Source: Gordionus sp. m RMFG-2023
Lineage: Eukaryota > Nematomorpha > Gordioida > Chordodea > Parachordodidae
DNA: 64,000 nt
NCBI RefSeq assembly: GCF_954871325.1
Contig: NC_088777.1
Location: 51,770,002-51,834,001 of the forward strand
Direction: 5' to 3'
The notes under the pieces are model-generated. The model had not been told where the DNA came from. It ran no database searches and saw only the letters and a program-made list of their open reading frames with translations. Every line of letters begins with the position of its first letter. Position 1 is the stretch's first letter. Below are positions 1-13,415 of the stretch, piece after piece. Both the position numbers and the translations under genes were made by a program.

Positions 1-45
1 AAAAATCCGAAACGTTTGTGAGCGAATAAAGTTGAGTATGAGAAG

Positions 46-340
46 TAGTTTTGTTAAAACGGCTCGATTTTAGCCGATTTTTAAAAAACGGCTAATTCAA
101 TATGCTAGCCAAAAAAAAATATTAGCCAAGCCCCGAGATCTAATAGATGTTCAACCTTTGTATCATCTATGGGAAACAGAGAAGAGAAGAGAAGAGAAGA
201 GAAGAGAAGAGAAGAGAAGAGAAGAGAAGAGAAGAGAAGAGAAGAGAAGAGAAGAAAAGATCTTCAAGCTTGCGTAATATTCTTCTCGATAAACTTTTTA
301 AAAAATCGGCCTAAAATATGGGCCCTTTAATAACACCAGT
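46..340. repeat. Foldback repeat copy, loop expanded by microsatellite
   Basis: Left arm has ACGGCTCGATTTTAGCC and TAGCCAA, right arm GCGTAATATTCTTCTCGAT. The central loop holds the GAAGA array at 180-256, so a microsatellite grew inside or was inserted into the element. The terminal arms are diverged. Confidence 0.7.
180..256. repeat. (GAAGA)n microsatellite
   Basis: About fifteen nearly perfect copies of the pentamer GAAGA, purine-only on the + strand. Confidence 0.97.
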
Positions 341-974
341 GAGAAAAGCCATGTTTTTATATTTTTGCGCCGATCAATTAATCAAAATCTATGGGTCGCT
401 AATCCAAGCTGGCAAATTGCTTTTTTGAATTATTAATTGTAAATTTACAGATTGCATTTAAAAATTAACTTTGACAAATGAAGAAAAACGAAAAACCTTG
501 AACTTGTATTATTTAGCGGGGAAATAAATAAAAATAACCGGAAGGGCGCTTAAAACGAATAAAATCGGAAACTGATGCGGAAAAACAAATTATCCGAAAT
601 CGAGAATATTTAATTTTTGCGTTAATTAAACCGGAAAAAAAATTAAAATGGCGCGATATTTAATTTAGCATTCAAAAAATAAATAAATAGCGGTAGTTAA
701 TATAGCTTTTAAATTGTTTAAAATTAACGGTAGGTGGGGGGGGGGTGGGTGGTTTGATACAACAAAATGAACTTTAAAATTATATTATATATTAAATTTT
801 TTTTTCTTCTTTCCTATTTTTAGTATTTTTAGGAGTGGTTAGAGCTATTTTAAGTAATTTCCTTCCCTTTTATAATTGCTCGTACAACTTGACATTTTTT
901 TTACATGTTATTGACATTTGATTCATGGAGCTCATTGAAGCTTTAAGCCGATCTCTCTTCCGTTTACCAATCAC

Positions 975-1199
975 TAGTGTTGTTAAACGGCTTCTTTTTA
1001 GCAGCGATTTTTAAAAACGGTGAATTCAATATATATTTAGTAAGAAAAAGGTTGCCTAAGCCTCAAGATTTTGCTAATAGATGTCCAAACCATTGTTCCT
1101 TCTACAAGCAAATTAGGTTCGCGTAGTATTATTCTAGATGAAATATTGAATTAGTCGTTTTGAAAAAATTGGCTTAAAACGAGCCGTTTAACAACATTA
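975..1199. repeat. Foldback repeat, near full length
   Basis: Runs from TAGTGTTGTTAAACGGC to CGAGCCGTTTAACAACATTA. The arms are complementary and TA bounds both ends. It lies in the presumed intron just upstream of the first EGF exon. Confidence 0.85.
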
Positions 1200-1455
1200 C
1201 ACATCACTACCCAAAACCTTTAACTTTGTTTTTGGGATATAGTTTTTTGGGGTCTTCTTATCCATACCATCTTAGTGCGTATACAAAATTTATGTTTTTT
1301 TGGAAAAAAAAATGGTATTTAATATGTATTTTTTTTTTTTTTACTATTTTACAGATCATTAAATATATCTAGATTTTTTTTAAAAAAAATAATGCTAAAA
1401 AAAAAATAAACGATATATTTAATAACCCTCTCTCCTCCCAAAAAAAACTGAAAAG

Positions 1456-4400
1456 ATATTGACGAATGTAATAACCCCATAACGGAAAAGGATGTTCAGC
1501 ATCATTCTTCCAACATCAAAAGACACCACAGAAATTTTCTGACTCAGGGTTCAGTTTCTTCCCATAACTCCATCATGAATCGACATGTTTTCTTGAAGGA
1601 TAATGTAAACAAAGTGGATAACTCCAATCTATCCCAGCTGTTTTCCGATCCCGTCCCCACCAAAGCATGCGCGCAAAACGGCAAATGTTACAACGTGCCC
1701 GGTTCGTATTACTGTGAGTGCAATCCGGGATTCGAAGGAAACGGATACATAAGTTGTACCGGTATGAGAATATTACTATTAAGTTATTCGCTTATATTTT
1801 ATATTGAAAAACCTAATTACCTTGGGTTCAAATAATACAAGATGGGAAATGCTATTCATAGCCATAGATTTGTTTATAAAATATTTCTAGAAACTCCATG
1901 AATTAAAAAAAAAAAAATTTTCTACATACATAAAAATATTGTCGTTTTAGATTTAAATGAATGCGATAATCCCATCACTTGCATGTCCATCAACTATTCG
2001 AGGTGCTTAAATACCATTGGAAGTTACAGGTGCGAATGTCTACGCGGTTTCACCAATCAGAACGGAGTATGTAGAGGTTATTCGTAAAATAAATGCTTTT
2101 CTTTTTTTTTATTTAAAGTAATTTTTTAAAATATTTAAATAAATTGTCATTGTAATAATCCTTTTAATTTATTTATCATACCGATTAAGACGTAGACGAA
2201 TGCAGCGCTTCCCTAGGTAAATGTCAGCCTAAAGCGCGGTGCGTCAATATACCTGGATCCTTTCAATGCAGATGCAAGAAGGGATTCGTGGGATTTGGAA
2301 AGTTATGCCAGGGTAATATTTTATTTAAATTATTCTTATTTTTTAAATGACATAACCATTTTTCATAATTTTCATTTCCAATTTTGAGTATAATTAATTA
2401 GAAGTAGATTAGATTAGATTTTCGATAACTAACATTAGTTTGAGCCCCCCTTAAAACTTAAAGGTTTATTAAGCTTAAGTTATAAATGTATAATGTGATT
2501 ATTCAGATATCGACGAATGCAAAGAACCGAGCTTAAACAGCTGCGACATCAATTCCGAGTGCTTAAACACCGAAGGAAGCTTCATATGCTACTGTCATGC
2601 CGGGTTCAGATCCGTGGGGGAATTTTGCCAAGGTAATTTTATAATAATAATAACTTGTTGAGGGAACGTAAGGAGAGAGATAGGGTTTGTAAACATGTTA
2701 AATTAAAATTTCAGTGAAAGTGTATACTACTGACTATCATCTGTTATATCCTAGAATGCTAAAAATTTTATATTCAAAACTCTGATTCACGTTTGTACGT
2801 TTGTTCAAAGAAAGCAAGGATTTTTATTTTTAAAAGGTAGCATAGTTCTTTTAATATTATGTTATGTTGTGTAGTGTTGTTTGATCACCTGACTTTCACC
2901 AATTCCAAAATGACTTTGTCAAGTTTTTATCCTAAAAAATTAGTTCCAATATTAAGGTTTTGGTTTAACTTAGAGATTTCAGTCTATTCTTAATTGGAAT
3001 TGGCTTAAATCATACATGAGATGAGACACAACAACACTAATGATATGGCATGAGATTAAAATTGAAATTTTGAATGATATATATATTACAGACATAAACG
3101 AGTGTGAAGAAGTTGTTAATGCGACCACGGGGATAAATTATTGCCAGCATAACGCGAAGTGCGTCAATAATCCCCTAGGCGGTTATACGTGTATGTGCCC
3201 TAGCGGGTATTTTGGGAACGGCGTATCTAGCTGTGATGGTAAACAGTATATAATGATAAATAAAATATTGCCAATAAAACTTAAACTGCACACCTTTGAA
3301 CCTTTATCATATACAATCACATAAGACATTTGAAATATTTAAATATCACTTTCGTTTATCAAAAAAAAATAAGCACTATTGAATGATGTATACAATCATT
3401 GGATTTAAAATGATTTTTTTAAACAATCCAACTTTTATAGATATAGATGAATGCTTATTATCTTCTCACAATTGTACGTCCCCCGCTTCGTGTGTCAACA
3501 CGGAAGGTTCTTTTAATTGCGTTTGTCCGTCAGGATCTATCTCTTCAGAAGATGGGTGCAGGGGTAAACCAAATATTAGATATCTTAAAATGACATATCT
3601 TATGATTTAGTTGATACATTTAATTCATAAAAAATAATTACTACATCCTATTCTACCTTGGTAAACTAAATTTTGAAAAATAATGATTAGAAGTTATTAA
3701 TAAAACATCTGCTTGGTGGCCATTTAATCGTTAAAACAAACCTTTTAATGTGCACTTCGTTCTTGATCATGTGTCAACTGCTTTTTATGTTGTGATGGCT
3801 CATTCTCTACACTAAAGAGAGTTCTAATCGAGAATTAGAGAATAGAAATAGACTTAAACAAAATTTAGTACTAATGGCTAATGGAAAAATAAGGAGGGAA
3901 GTAAGGAAGAGAATTTAGCTTTTTAATTAATTTATTTTAAAAAAAATTCTTCATTTGAAAATTTTGGTATAAAAACAAAACCTATTATTCATATTGCTGA
4001 TAACATGCAAATTTAGAATTGTATTATATTTTTAATTACCGGAAATAAAACACCAAAAATTTTTTTTACTAAGACATAATTTTTACCAATTCTAAAATGA
4101 CTCTGACAAGGTTTTATCCTAAAGAATTAGTTCTAATATTTAAGTTTTGGATCAACTTAGAGATTCCAATCTATTTTTTTAGGCTAAAAGCTTAGCTAGG
4201 CTTTATTAGAATTGGCTAAAGTTTTGCGACAATAACAACACTACTAAGGTATACATTAAAATTAAAAATGGAGTAGTTAAAAATTGCAATGATGGCGTTT
4301 TCTAAAAAGATTTAAATTTACTATTTAATCATATATTTCAGCCGATGATCAATGCGATCCCAGCAATTTAGGAAGCAATGTATGTAGCCTTAACTCAGAA

Positions 4401-7400
4401 TGCACTTTGATCGATGGAACATTCAAATGCATATGCAATAAAGGTTTTGATGGCAATGGAACTTTTTGTTACGGTAAACAAATAATACACTATAATATTA
4501 AAAATTAATATTTTAAACCTTGCTATATATATATATTAGTAAAGTACATTTTACGCATTAGAATAAAAAATTAATTATAAATTTAACAATGAAATTTTCA
4601 ACTACTCTTTCTTAATTTATATATGTAAGGATTTTTCATAAATTAAAAAAATATACAAAATGCATGATGATATTGTCCGAAATTTATATTGGGTAAACAC
4701 AGATCGGGTAAAATTAGATATTTTTTTGGCCTAAGTTAGCTTATTTAAAATTGGGAGATTTCTAATTCTCACTTGAGGATTTGGGTTAATTCGTTATTCC
4801 CAGATATATGTACGGTGTGATAAAATGTTGATTTATATAAAAAAAAAAGATGGACTCAACAAGAATCAAAACATTTTATTTAATCTATATTCCGTTAAAC
4901 TTTCTTTAAGATAATTTACCCCCCCCCCCAACCCTTAACTAAGCTGCTCACAGTTATTAATTCTGCACCATCTTTTTAGCTCTAATTCCTAAGTTAGAGC
5001 GGAAATTGGAAAAACTAATAAATACATCAGCATTCCCTAATATTGCTCTAACCCCCATTATTTCTGGCACAATCGGGGCTTTTGAGCCCCAGAGCAAAGG
5101 CTTTTTTTCGAGGCACTCGTCCAAAAATTAGCTCTTAATTTTGGGTGATTCCCAGGAAGGTGTTTTTTTTAACCTACTTGAACGAATTTCAATTTGAAAT
5201 TTCTAGGTCTCTTAGTATGTCAATCCACTGTGCCATAAACCTAGATGTCCCTCCTCATGTTTTTTTATTTATTTTAATACATTACATTATTTTATTATAC
5301 CCTTTTTCTTTTAAATAAATTATATATATAATAATAACATTTCCATACCGTCAATCCCAAGTTAGAGAGACGATAAGAAAGTATTGTATATATAATCGCT
5401 CATTAATTTCAAAAAAATCATCTATAAGGTGGTGTTTTTGATCAGGCGAGGGTGAGTCTAAAATTATAACAGTGATAGTTAGAATAAAAATTATATAGGG
5501 GATAAGTGGCATAAATAACCATGTTTGATATTTGGCCAATGCATCACCCTTTAACCTTTATACATATTGGAATAAAATGAAATAATTAAGATATTGATGA
5601 ATGCATCCAAACTCCGTCATTATGTCACCCCGAACGTTGTGTGAATTCGATTGGAGGATATTTTTGTTCAAGTATAATAAATATAATGCAGTCTTATATA
5701 TAATATAATATAATATGTTTACAAATGCCAAATCTATATTAACAGTTCAAGGCAAATTCAAATATGAAAAATATAAAATTTATGAATAGTATTTTTGTTA
5801 AAAATTAATTTTTTTTATAGCAAATAAATCAGGAGATCAGCCAAGAAATTTCTTTTGAAATCTCTGCCCCAATTCCTACTTATTTAAAAAAAAATTATAT
5901 CATTTGGTATTATAAATCCAATAAAATAAGCTTTTCTCAAATTAAAAGAAAAAAAATGTGTTTAATCTATACCCTATAATAAAAAGAACAAGAAAGAAAC
6001 GATAATTTGATCAACGAAGTGGCCCGGCCTATGAATATGACGTCTCACAGGTTTGATGGCGCTGAGACAGATTCCTTGATTCAAAGATTAGAAAATAGCG
6101 ATAGCATAATGGCACAAGATTTAACGCAATACAAAGGCCTGCACAGGACATTGGACATCAACCCTAATGACATGATTCAAAGTAAAAGGCCAACTTTGCA
6201 TCAGAGGCAACGGCCGTTAAATTTTTTAAAATTTATTTAGAAGGAAGCTCTGAGCTCTATCTGCAGTATTTGTCAAATATATTTTTTTAAAAAAATTTTA
6301 AAATATAGTAGGGGGTAGTGGAGTGGAGTAATATTTAAGGGCAATAAGTATACCCCCTATTTGACATATATGGATTATATGTTCATCTTTAATTTTATTT
6401 TTTTGGGGGGAGTACATCTAGAAAAAAAAATAATTTTTTACAAAGTTTTTATTGGCTAAAAATACCTAATAACATCATAAGCTATGACATCGCTGAGGAA
6501 AAGCCAAGGCGTGCTTCTAACATACATAAATAAATTTTAAAAAAAAATCACTTCAAAAGGCTTAATTATTCAGATATTGTTAGCTCTTCTCAAAGAAAGA
6601 AGAAAAGAAAAAAGAAAGAATTAGACGCTATATTATTATAATATGTTGCAATGAGTAAATTTTGATTTAAATATATTATCCTCATTTTTTCTGCGTAAAA
6701 TTTATTTTTATATGTTACTACAAACTTTACACATAAAGTTCTCATAAATATTTTATATTTGAGACATAATTTGTTGTATTTCTAAATTCAAATCCTTCAT
6801 GAAGGTAGGGTGGTTGGAAGGAAGGGCTAATAAAATCAGTGTTCTTTCCACTGGTAATCCTTACTCCGTATTGCTAACCAATACGCGTTTGCCTTTTTTT
6901 TTTAGAAAGAAAGTATAGGGATACTACAAATATGTATTTTAATGTAATGATTAGTTACTTGCAAGGCCAACGGTATCGATATGAGAATGGACTTTTCCAA
7001 ATTCAATCCAAATAAAGCCTTCAACGGAATCATGTACGTCAAAGGAAATTTCAAGATTAATCAATGCCGAAAAGTGATTACCGGAAATAGGGACAATTTT
7101 CGTGTCAGCAATTTTTACGTGAAATACGGCGATTGTTCATTCGACATCAACTTAGTTTTAAAACAAAACAAAAAAACAACATAAAATATTTGTTTCATAA
7201 ATGATTTCTATGATATTTTTTTTATCCTAAAGAAGAGTTTTACTCCCTCCAGAAATCCTTAGAGATTTTATCTTTCTAATTTTTAGAGATTTATACTCTC
7301 CTCCATACGGTGATTTACAAATCCTTTTTTCTTTAAGTTAATTTCCTGATATTATTTTTTAAAATAATTTTTGCAACATATATTTTTTAGGGCTTCATGA

Positions 7401-10400
7401 ACATGTCTATGTATATTTTTTTATAAAATTATTAAAATACAAAACCATTAAACTCACAAAGGTTTAAGAGTTTGAGTGACAATTTTTTTTTATGCCAGAT
7501 TGACATGTTGAGAGGTGTTCTTATTTAAAAGATTCTGTATTCTCCCTCCCTAACCTACACTACTAATATGATTTGCCGTTAAACCATTTCATAAATTTTT
7601 GACAACTTTTCTCTAAAATTATTAAGCTTGATGTAATGTAATTGTTATTGTTTCTTTTCCTTCAAATTATATCAACCAATTACGGCAGGTTAAACAATCT
7701 TACAAGAAAACTGTTAAAAATATATTGAAATCTGTTACAAACTAATCATATTAAAGTTAGTATTATATAGTAGTAATTGTGACTATATTTTTTTTTATAA
7801 CGCGATTTCTTCTATTGTGTTAACAAGTTTTCTAAATTTATCATATTACCCTTAGGCTATGAACGAATACAGCACGATAATTGTATTGCAACCACATTTG
7901 ACCTTGCTGACTTACGATGCGAAGGCATACAAGGTGTATTGCTATTACCAAGAAACCGAAAGAATGATATCAAATGACCTGAACGTTAGGTAATGAATGT
8001 TTATCATTAACAAATCAAATAAAATAAAGAGAAAGAAAGAAAGGAAATATAAGGAGTATCGTTTCTACTTTCTGAAATATAAACAAATAGAGAAAAATAA
8101 TTAATATGTTGATAATGCTTTGATATCCCTCCAAAACGCAATATATAGGGCTATATTAAAGCTCTTCTATTTATAAAGAGTAGTTCCAAATTTTAATAGT
8201 CGATGAAGTTATATAACGAACAAATAGAAAACACTAGCCATCTATAGTTGGTAAATTTTTTATGATTTAGCAACCCGACCTGGAATTTCTCTTGGGTTCG
8301 TGTCTGTTTTATTGTTTATTTTATGTTCCGCACTAGTTTACGTTATCACCTAAGTCTTATTTTGTACAGTCATAACTTGAGATACCGGATATGGAGACTT
8401 TTACCGGATATTTAATTAAACTTTATTTTGGGGAAAAAAAAACAATTGATAGCACGATCGAGCCTAATCAAATCTTGAAAGCGACAGGAGGGCCCCCTCC
8501 TTGTCAAATGGAAATTCTTGATTCTCTAGGCCATCCCATTACAACCACCGATTTAGGCACCAAATTACAATTAAAGATCAGCTTAGCTTCCAGTCGTAAG
8601 TTGCCCATTTTATCTATTAAGATTTAATATGTTAAAAAAATAATTAGTGTTGTTTATTCCTAAAAACGGCGAACTCAATATTTTATCCAGGAAAATATTA
8701 CTCAAGCCTGAAGATTTTGCTCAAAGATGGCACAAAGGTCTAGACATCTACAAGCGAAATCTGAAGTCTTAGGCAATATTTCCTTTAGCTAAAAATATTG
8801 AGTCAGCCGTTTTTAAAAATAGGCTCAAAATCGAGCCTTTTAAAAACACTAAAAATGTATAGTTAAAACAAGCGCTATTTTATTTTTCGAGGTATTTTTA
8901 AACGCATATTTTAAAAAAAAACAATATAAAAAGCTAAAACCAATAACTACGGGCTAATGGCTAAAAACTGTATAGCTAAAACGATAACCGAAGATTGGGA
9001 ATACGCCCTGATAGATTCTAGAGGTTGTTCGACGGACGATAAGTTATTCGAAAATTTCCAAGTTAATTCTGATCGCAGCATCTCAGCCTTTTTCAGCGCT
9101 TTCAAGTTTCCTAATTCGGTGTACATGCGTTTTAAATGCGAAGTCAAAATCTGTTTTGGCTCTTGTGAGCCGGTAAGCTAATCTAGCTCAATTTTTCATC
9201 ATCATTATTATTTTATTTTTTAAAAACCATTGTATACTTATTTTGCATTACGTTCATAGGCTATGTGCAATGGTTCTAACATCCCACAAAGACTGTATAA
9301 GCGAGATATTCAGCCTAACACAAATAAATCTAACATGGTCATAGAAAAAGTTGAGAGCCGTTTAATGAAAATTAAAGTGAGATCTGACGAAGACTACGAT
9401 TACTTTGAAGACATTGGTAAATTTCTTTTTTTTAAAAAAGGTCTAATTAAGATATCAGGATGCATTTAGTGTTCTTAAGCGACTCGTTTTGAGCCGATTT
9501 AACTCAATATTTTATCAGGAAAAATGTTATGCAAAACCTTAAGATTTTGCTCATAGGTGTCACAAAGGTTTGAACATCTATTAACGAAATCTCGAGGTGT
9601 AGACAATATTTTTATGGCTAAAATATTGAGTTAGCCGTTTAACAACACTAGATGTATTGGTTGTTTTAAAAAAACCATCTCTTTATTTAAAATATAAATA
9701 CCTTATCGTAGAGGAAGATGATATATACGTTTACGAGGAAAATGGATACCACAAAACTGATCAGGAATTAAGGGGTCAAATGTCCAACACAATACCCAAT
9801 TTAAAAGAATATACTGGAGGTAACCTTAAGGCAATAAACAAATTGCGTAAATCGCATATCTACAACAATCCAACGGACCACAGTCTTAACCCTGTAAGAC
9901 CTTTAACCTGCGTTTCTAAAGTAGGATTAGCCACGGGGTTATCTTTAACGCTAGTACTGACCATGCTAGGAGCTTCGATATTAGCAGTTTCGGTCAAAAG
10001 GCAGGTCCGTTCCTATCCGCAATCCACCATCATGGTCTCGCCCACCCTTATATCAACGATGCAATCCCCTCTGGGCAGCTGTGGAAGCAGTAATACAAGC
10101 TACATCTGTACACCTTCTCAAATTATCCGTCAGAATAAACTGGATAGCAAACTAATGAAATTGAAAGCAAAATCTTTTCATCAATCGTTAGAGGCCGAAG
10201 ATGATTGCGAGAAAAACATTAATTTTTATCGAAGGGGACACTTGCCAGAGAATGGAACGTCTTTTAACACCGATTCCTTTTCATCCAACATAACTTACAC
10301 TTCTACATCTATCGAGCCATGTACAGACTATGGATCCTCAAGAAACGAAGCCATAGTAGAAAGAGATCACGGCATTAGATCCTTTTACAATAACGCCTTC

Positions 10401-10409
10401 GAAAATTGA
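1456..10409 (+). CDS. EGF-like / ZP-domain transmembrane protein, multi-exon, 5' end missing
   Basis: Probable type I cell-surface or secreted matrix protein: calcium-binding EGF modules followed by a polymerising ZP domain, a membrane segment and a cytoplasmic tail. Exons: 1456-1761, 1951-2076, 2190-2312, 2507-2632, 3092-3238, 3441-3563, 4342-4473, 5591-5671 (one EGF each, all phase 1-1, most opening with D-I/L/V-D/N-E-C), 5993-6181 (linker), 6955-7154, 7856-7984, 8382-8595, 8934-9172, 9260-9416 (ZP) and 9712-10409 (TM and tail). All AG/GT sites and phases agree; the joined frame gives about 996 residues without a stop. Seven EGFs carry the CxNxxxxF/YxC Asp/Asn-hydroxylation pattern. ZP cysteines are visible in TCKANG, NQCRK, GDCSF, VYCYY, PPPC, KNCIAKT, RGCSTD, KICFG and SCEP. 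A dibasic KR follows the ZP domain, then a hydrophobic segment (VGLATGLSLTLVLTM...). Least certain: exon 9 and the exon 11 donor. No signal peptide or start codon was found, so upstream exons are missing. Family resemblance is to EGF-ZP proteins such as uromodulin-like or mesoglein-like proteins; the function is inferred. Confidence 0.88.
2888..3072. repeat. Intron repeat, copy 1 (shared with 4079-4275)
   Basis: A ~180-base block (CACCAATTCCAAAATGACTT ... TTGGAATTGGCTTAAAT ... ACAACACTAATG) that recurs diverged before another EGF exon of the same gene. CCAATTCCAA and TTGGAATTGG form an inverted pair around its core, so it may be a small foldback transposon or a duplicated intron. Confidence 0.7.
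4079..4275. repeat. Intron repeat, copy 2 (shared with 2888-3072)
   Basis: Contains ACCAATTCTAAAATGACT, TTATCCTAAAGAATTAGTTC, TTAGAATTGGCTAAA and ACAACACTACTAAGG in the same order as the block at 2888-3072. It sits 67 bases before the EGF exon at 4342. Confidence 0.7.
8645..8851. repeat. Foldback repeat in the ZP-domain intron
   Basis: Occupies most of the intron between the exons ending at 8595 and starting at 8934. TAGTGTTGTTTA at the left and AAAACACTA at the right; the middle reads CTCAAGCCTGAAGATTTTGC. Confidence 0.85.
9467..9650. repeat. Foldback repeat before the last EGF-ZP exon
   Basis: Fills the intron 9417-9711 almost completely. Left end TAGTGTTCTTAAGCG, right end GTTTAACAACACTA; slightly shortened arms. 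Confidence 0.85.
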
Positions 10410-10529
10410 AATTTATTATCCAACGGGGAAGGGATCCAGAAAATAGAATACAGAATTTTCTCTGGCAAAATTTAGAATGATATTTCTTCGCTATTTAAAT
10501 TTTATTTCGTAAAAAAAATAAGATTTTTA

Positions 10530-10535
10530 AATAAA
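10530..10535 (+). promoter_or_regulatory. Poly(A) signal of the EGF-ZP gene
   Basis: An AATAAA hexamer lies about 120 bases after the stop codon at 10409, in AT-rich 3' UTR-like sequence. It is the nearest canonical signal and suits the end of this gene, but other AATAAA-like strings occur nearby, so the exact 3' end is not fixed. Confidence 0.5.
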
Positions 10536-11020
10536 GTTTAAATATAAAATAAAAAACACGTACGATCTGTTTTTTATATTTATTTATTTTTATAGTCCTT
10601 AAAATTTAATACTATAAATTGTCATATATTTTTTTAATCGTAAACTCTATAACTTAAAAAATGTAAAAGTAAAGCAAAATGTTACAATTTAGATGTTTTT
10701 CCAATATTACTATATAATTATACAAAAAATATCCCCGTTATTAACAACAAAAAAATGAAAATTTAGACCCTAAGTAAATAATTAGACAATTCAAAATTAA
10801 TTAAATAATTTTTTATTTTTTTGTAATATTATATGATATAGACCGAATTTTTTATTTATTTCTTATGTAATTTGGGTATGAAAAAAGTGTATGATTAATA
10901 ATTATTTATATTTGACTCGAAAGAATAAATTAATGTTTAACGAAAAAAAAACATATTTTATTATTATTATAAGCGTTATGTTGGTTAATTATTTTGATTT
11001 CTTTCTGTTCTAAACACAAC

Positions 11021-11236
11021 TAGTGTTTGTTAAACCGTACGATCGATTTTTAACAACGGCTAAATTTAATATTTTAGCCCCAAGAGAATATTGTTCTAAG
11101 CCTAGAGATTTCGTTAATAGATGTACCAAAACTTTTGTGTCATCCAAGCAAAATCGTTAGGGTTTGCATAATATTCTGAATAAAATACTGAGTTAGCCGT
11201 TTAAAAATACTCATTTTGAGCCATTTGACACCACTA
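11021..11236. repeat. Foldback repeat, intergenic
   Basis: TAGTGTTTGTTAAACCG to TTTGACACCACTA, TA at both ends, diverged from the consensus in the outer arms. Confidence 0.8.
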
Positions 11237-12519
11237 GGTAATTATTTTGATTTCTCTATCTAACAACCTTCTCTGAAGTAAAGGATGATTTTTAAATTGC
11301 TACATTTTAAATAAATCAATTTGCTATGATCAATGTTTTCTATTTAAATTAAATAATTGCTGTCTTTAATTTTTTTTTAAAAAAATATATATATTTCTTA
11401 ACTTAGAATGTGATATGCTTTAAGTGCGTATTTGATATGAGGATATTTTCATAACAGTTCATATCAAGGTAATTACATTTATTAACAATCTATCACCACT
11501 TTCACCTTTTCCAGCTAGCTAGATCAGTTCAAAATAGCGAAGAATGAAATAGGGTGATGATTTATTCATTATTTTCGATATAAGCATAGGTGAATTAAGT
11601 GGTTTTCCAAGATGTAATTCTATCTCATGTAGTGGAGATTATTAGGGTAAACTCTCCATTTAATATCAATTAGGGGAAAAAGATTAAACATAATAATAAA
11701 TGCAATCGATCCAATTTTACTATCTGAAACGGACAATGACTGACCATAGCAATCAAACTTAGGACTAACTATAGTCTACCAGTTATTTTTTAGCTCATAC
11801 CTAGTTACGGTAATACATAATATTTGGTTTAAGCTCCATTAAAAACCATTTGTGTTTTATAGAAGCATAGAAATTTATTTTAAACTTTAGAAAATCAAAT
11901 TAATTCCATTAAAATTTACAATTTGATAGTAGTATAATAGCTGTTATATTTATCTAACGAAAATAAAAGAAATTACCGAAAAAGTCAAGTAATAATCGTG
12001 TTACGGATTTTCGATGTCCGAAATAAGACTATGATGTGTGCTGTATTGAATGACTCTCATTTGAGTATAATAGACAAGCAAAAATTTTCCAGGGTGAAAC
12101 ACTTTGTGGACGTTTTCCTTTAAATATTATTTGGAAAGATTTATCCGCACTTCTTTGAAGGCATTTGGAGTGGTTTAGGCTATAAAATTTCAAAAAAAAA
12201 AAATTCAATATCTTACGATATCACATTCATTAACTAACTATCCCCCTCTCCCATTCAATTCCGATGAAGATCTTGCAATCATACCCTACTCCCCTCTCCA
12301 ATTCATTTTCTATGGTAGAAATCTCTGTGCAGCTTTAGAACACTTACTAGTCTGGCGTGGATAAATTTCATATATATATATATATCAGTTTAGTTAGGTT
12401 TAAGTCTGGTGGGATTTCTTCGTGCAAATTCATCACCCACCAGGAGTTCGAGTGAGCATGTATCTTCACATAATATATATAACCTACACATGACGTCTAC
12501 CCGTTTTACTATAGCGGAC

Positions 12520-12547
12520 GGTACCACTATGTAGGTACCACTATGTA
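12520..12547. repeat. 14-bp tandem duplication
   Basis: GGTACCACTATGTA occurs twice in direct succession. Each unit contains the palindrome GGTACC. Confidence 0.8.
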
Positions 12548-13049
12548 GTCAGTTAACATAGTAATGGAAGAGGAGTGAATGAGTCGTCGGTCGAGGTATT
12601 ATATATGTCATTGAACACAACACATCCACCATTTTATATAACATTATAAATTATAGATTTTTGTATAATTTTAATCATTTTTAAATTTGTCATTTAAAAT
12701 TGTTTAATTCCTCAACATCATTCCACAAATTTCTCAATTTTTGAGTATAACATGTGATGTGCCGATAAAATAACTGTTTTTTTTACCAATCTTCAGGAAG
12801 GAAATATGAAGGTAAAAATATTAAGGGATTTTAAGAAATTCATAAATATTTTGGTGTGGCATTTTATTTTTAACCTTTTATTTTTCAAAAATTTAATTTT
12901 TTTTACTAAAGACCAACTCTAACTTTACAAGATATAATTTTTTGAAAATTAGGGGAATATAAATTACAATTAATTCGTGGAATAATCTAAATTTTATCTC
13001 CATTTAAATTTATGATCATTATACATACCATAAACAGCATCATAAGAAC

Positions 13050-13415
13050 TAATGATTGGCATGAAGCCTAATTTTTCAAGCCCAGCCCGGCCCAAACCCG
13101 AAATTTTTTTTAAGAAAGTTTACGGCCCCGGCTTGGACCGAACTTATTTAAATATAAAATTAATTTTTTTTATAATTACTAAAAATAAATGACATATGTT
13201 ATATGGCATCTAGTTCTATAAATAAAATGAAAATATTTTTATTTTACATAAAAAAATTGATATATAAAATTGATAAATTTAAATATATATTTAAAAAAAT
13301 TTCCAAAGCCAGACCTGGCCCGAATTTTATTTAAAAATATTACCCGAACCGGCCCGAATCAGATATTTTTAAAGTTCGGGCTGGGTCGGGCTGGGTGTGG
13401 ATCGGAGCTACTTTG
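13050..13415. repeat. GC-spiked foldback repeat (CCCGGCCC family)
   Basis: The ends carry AAGCCCAGCCCGGCCCAAAC on the left and GTTCGGGCTGGGTCGGGCTG on the right, around an AT-rich middle with CCTGGCCCG and ACCGGCCCGAA. The left end is the reverse complement of the end of the repeat at 37812-38082. Confidence 0.75.
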
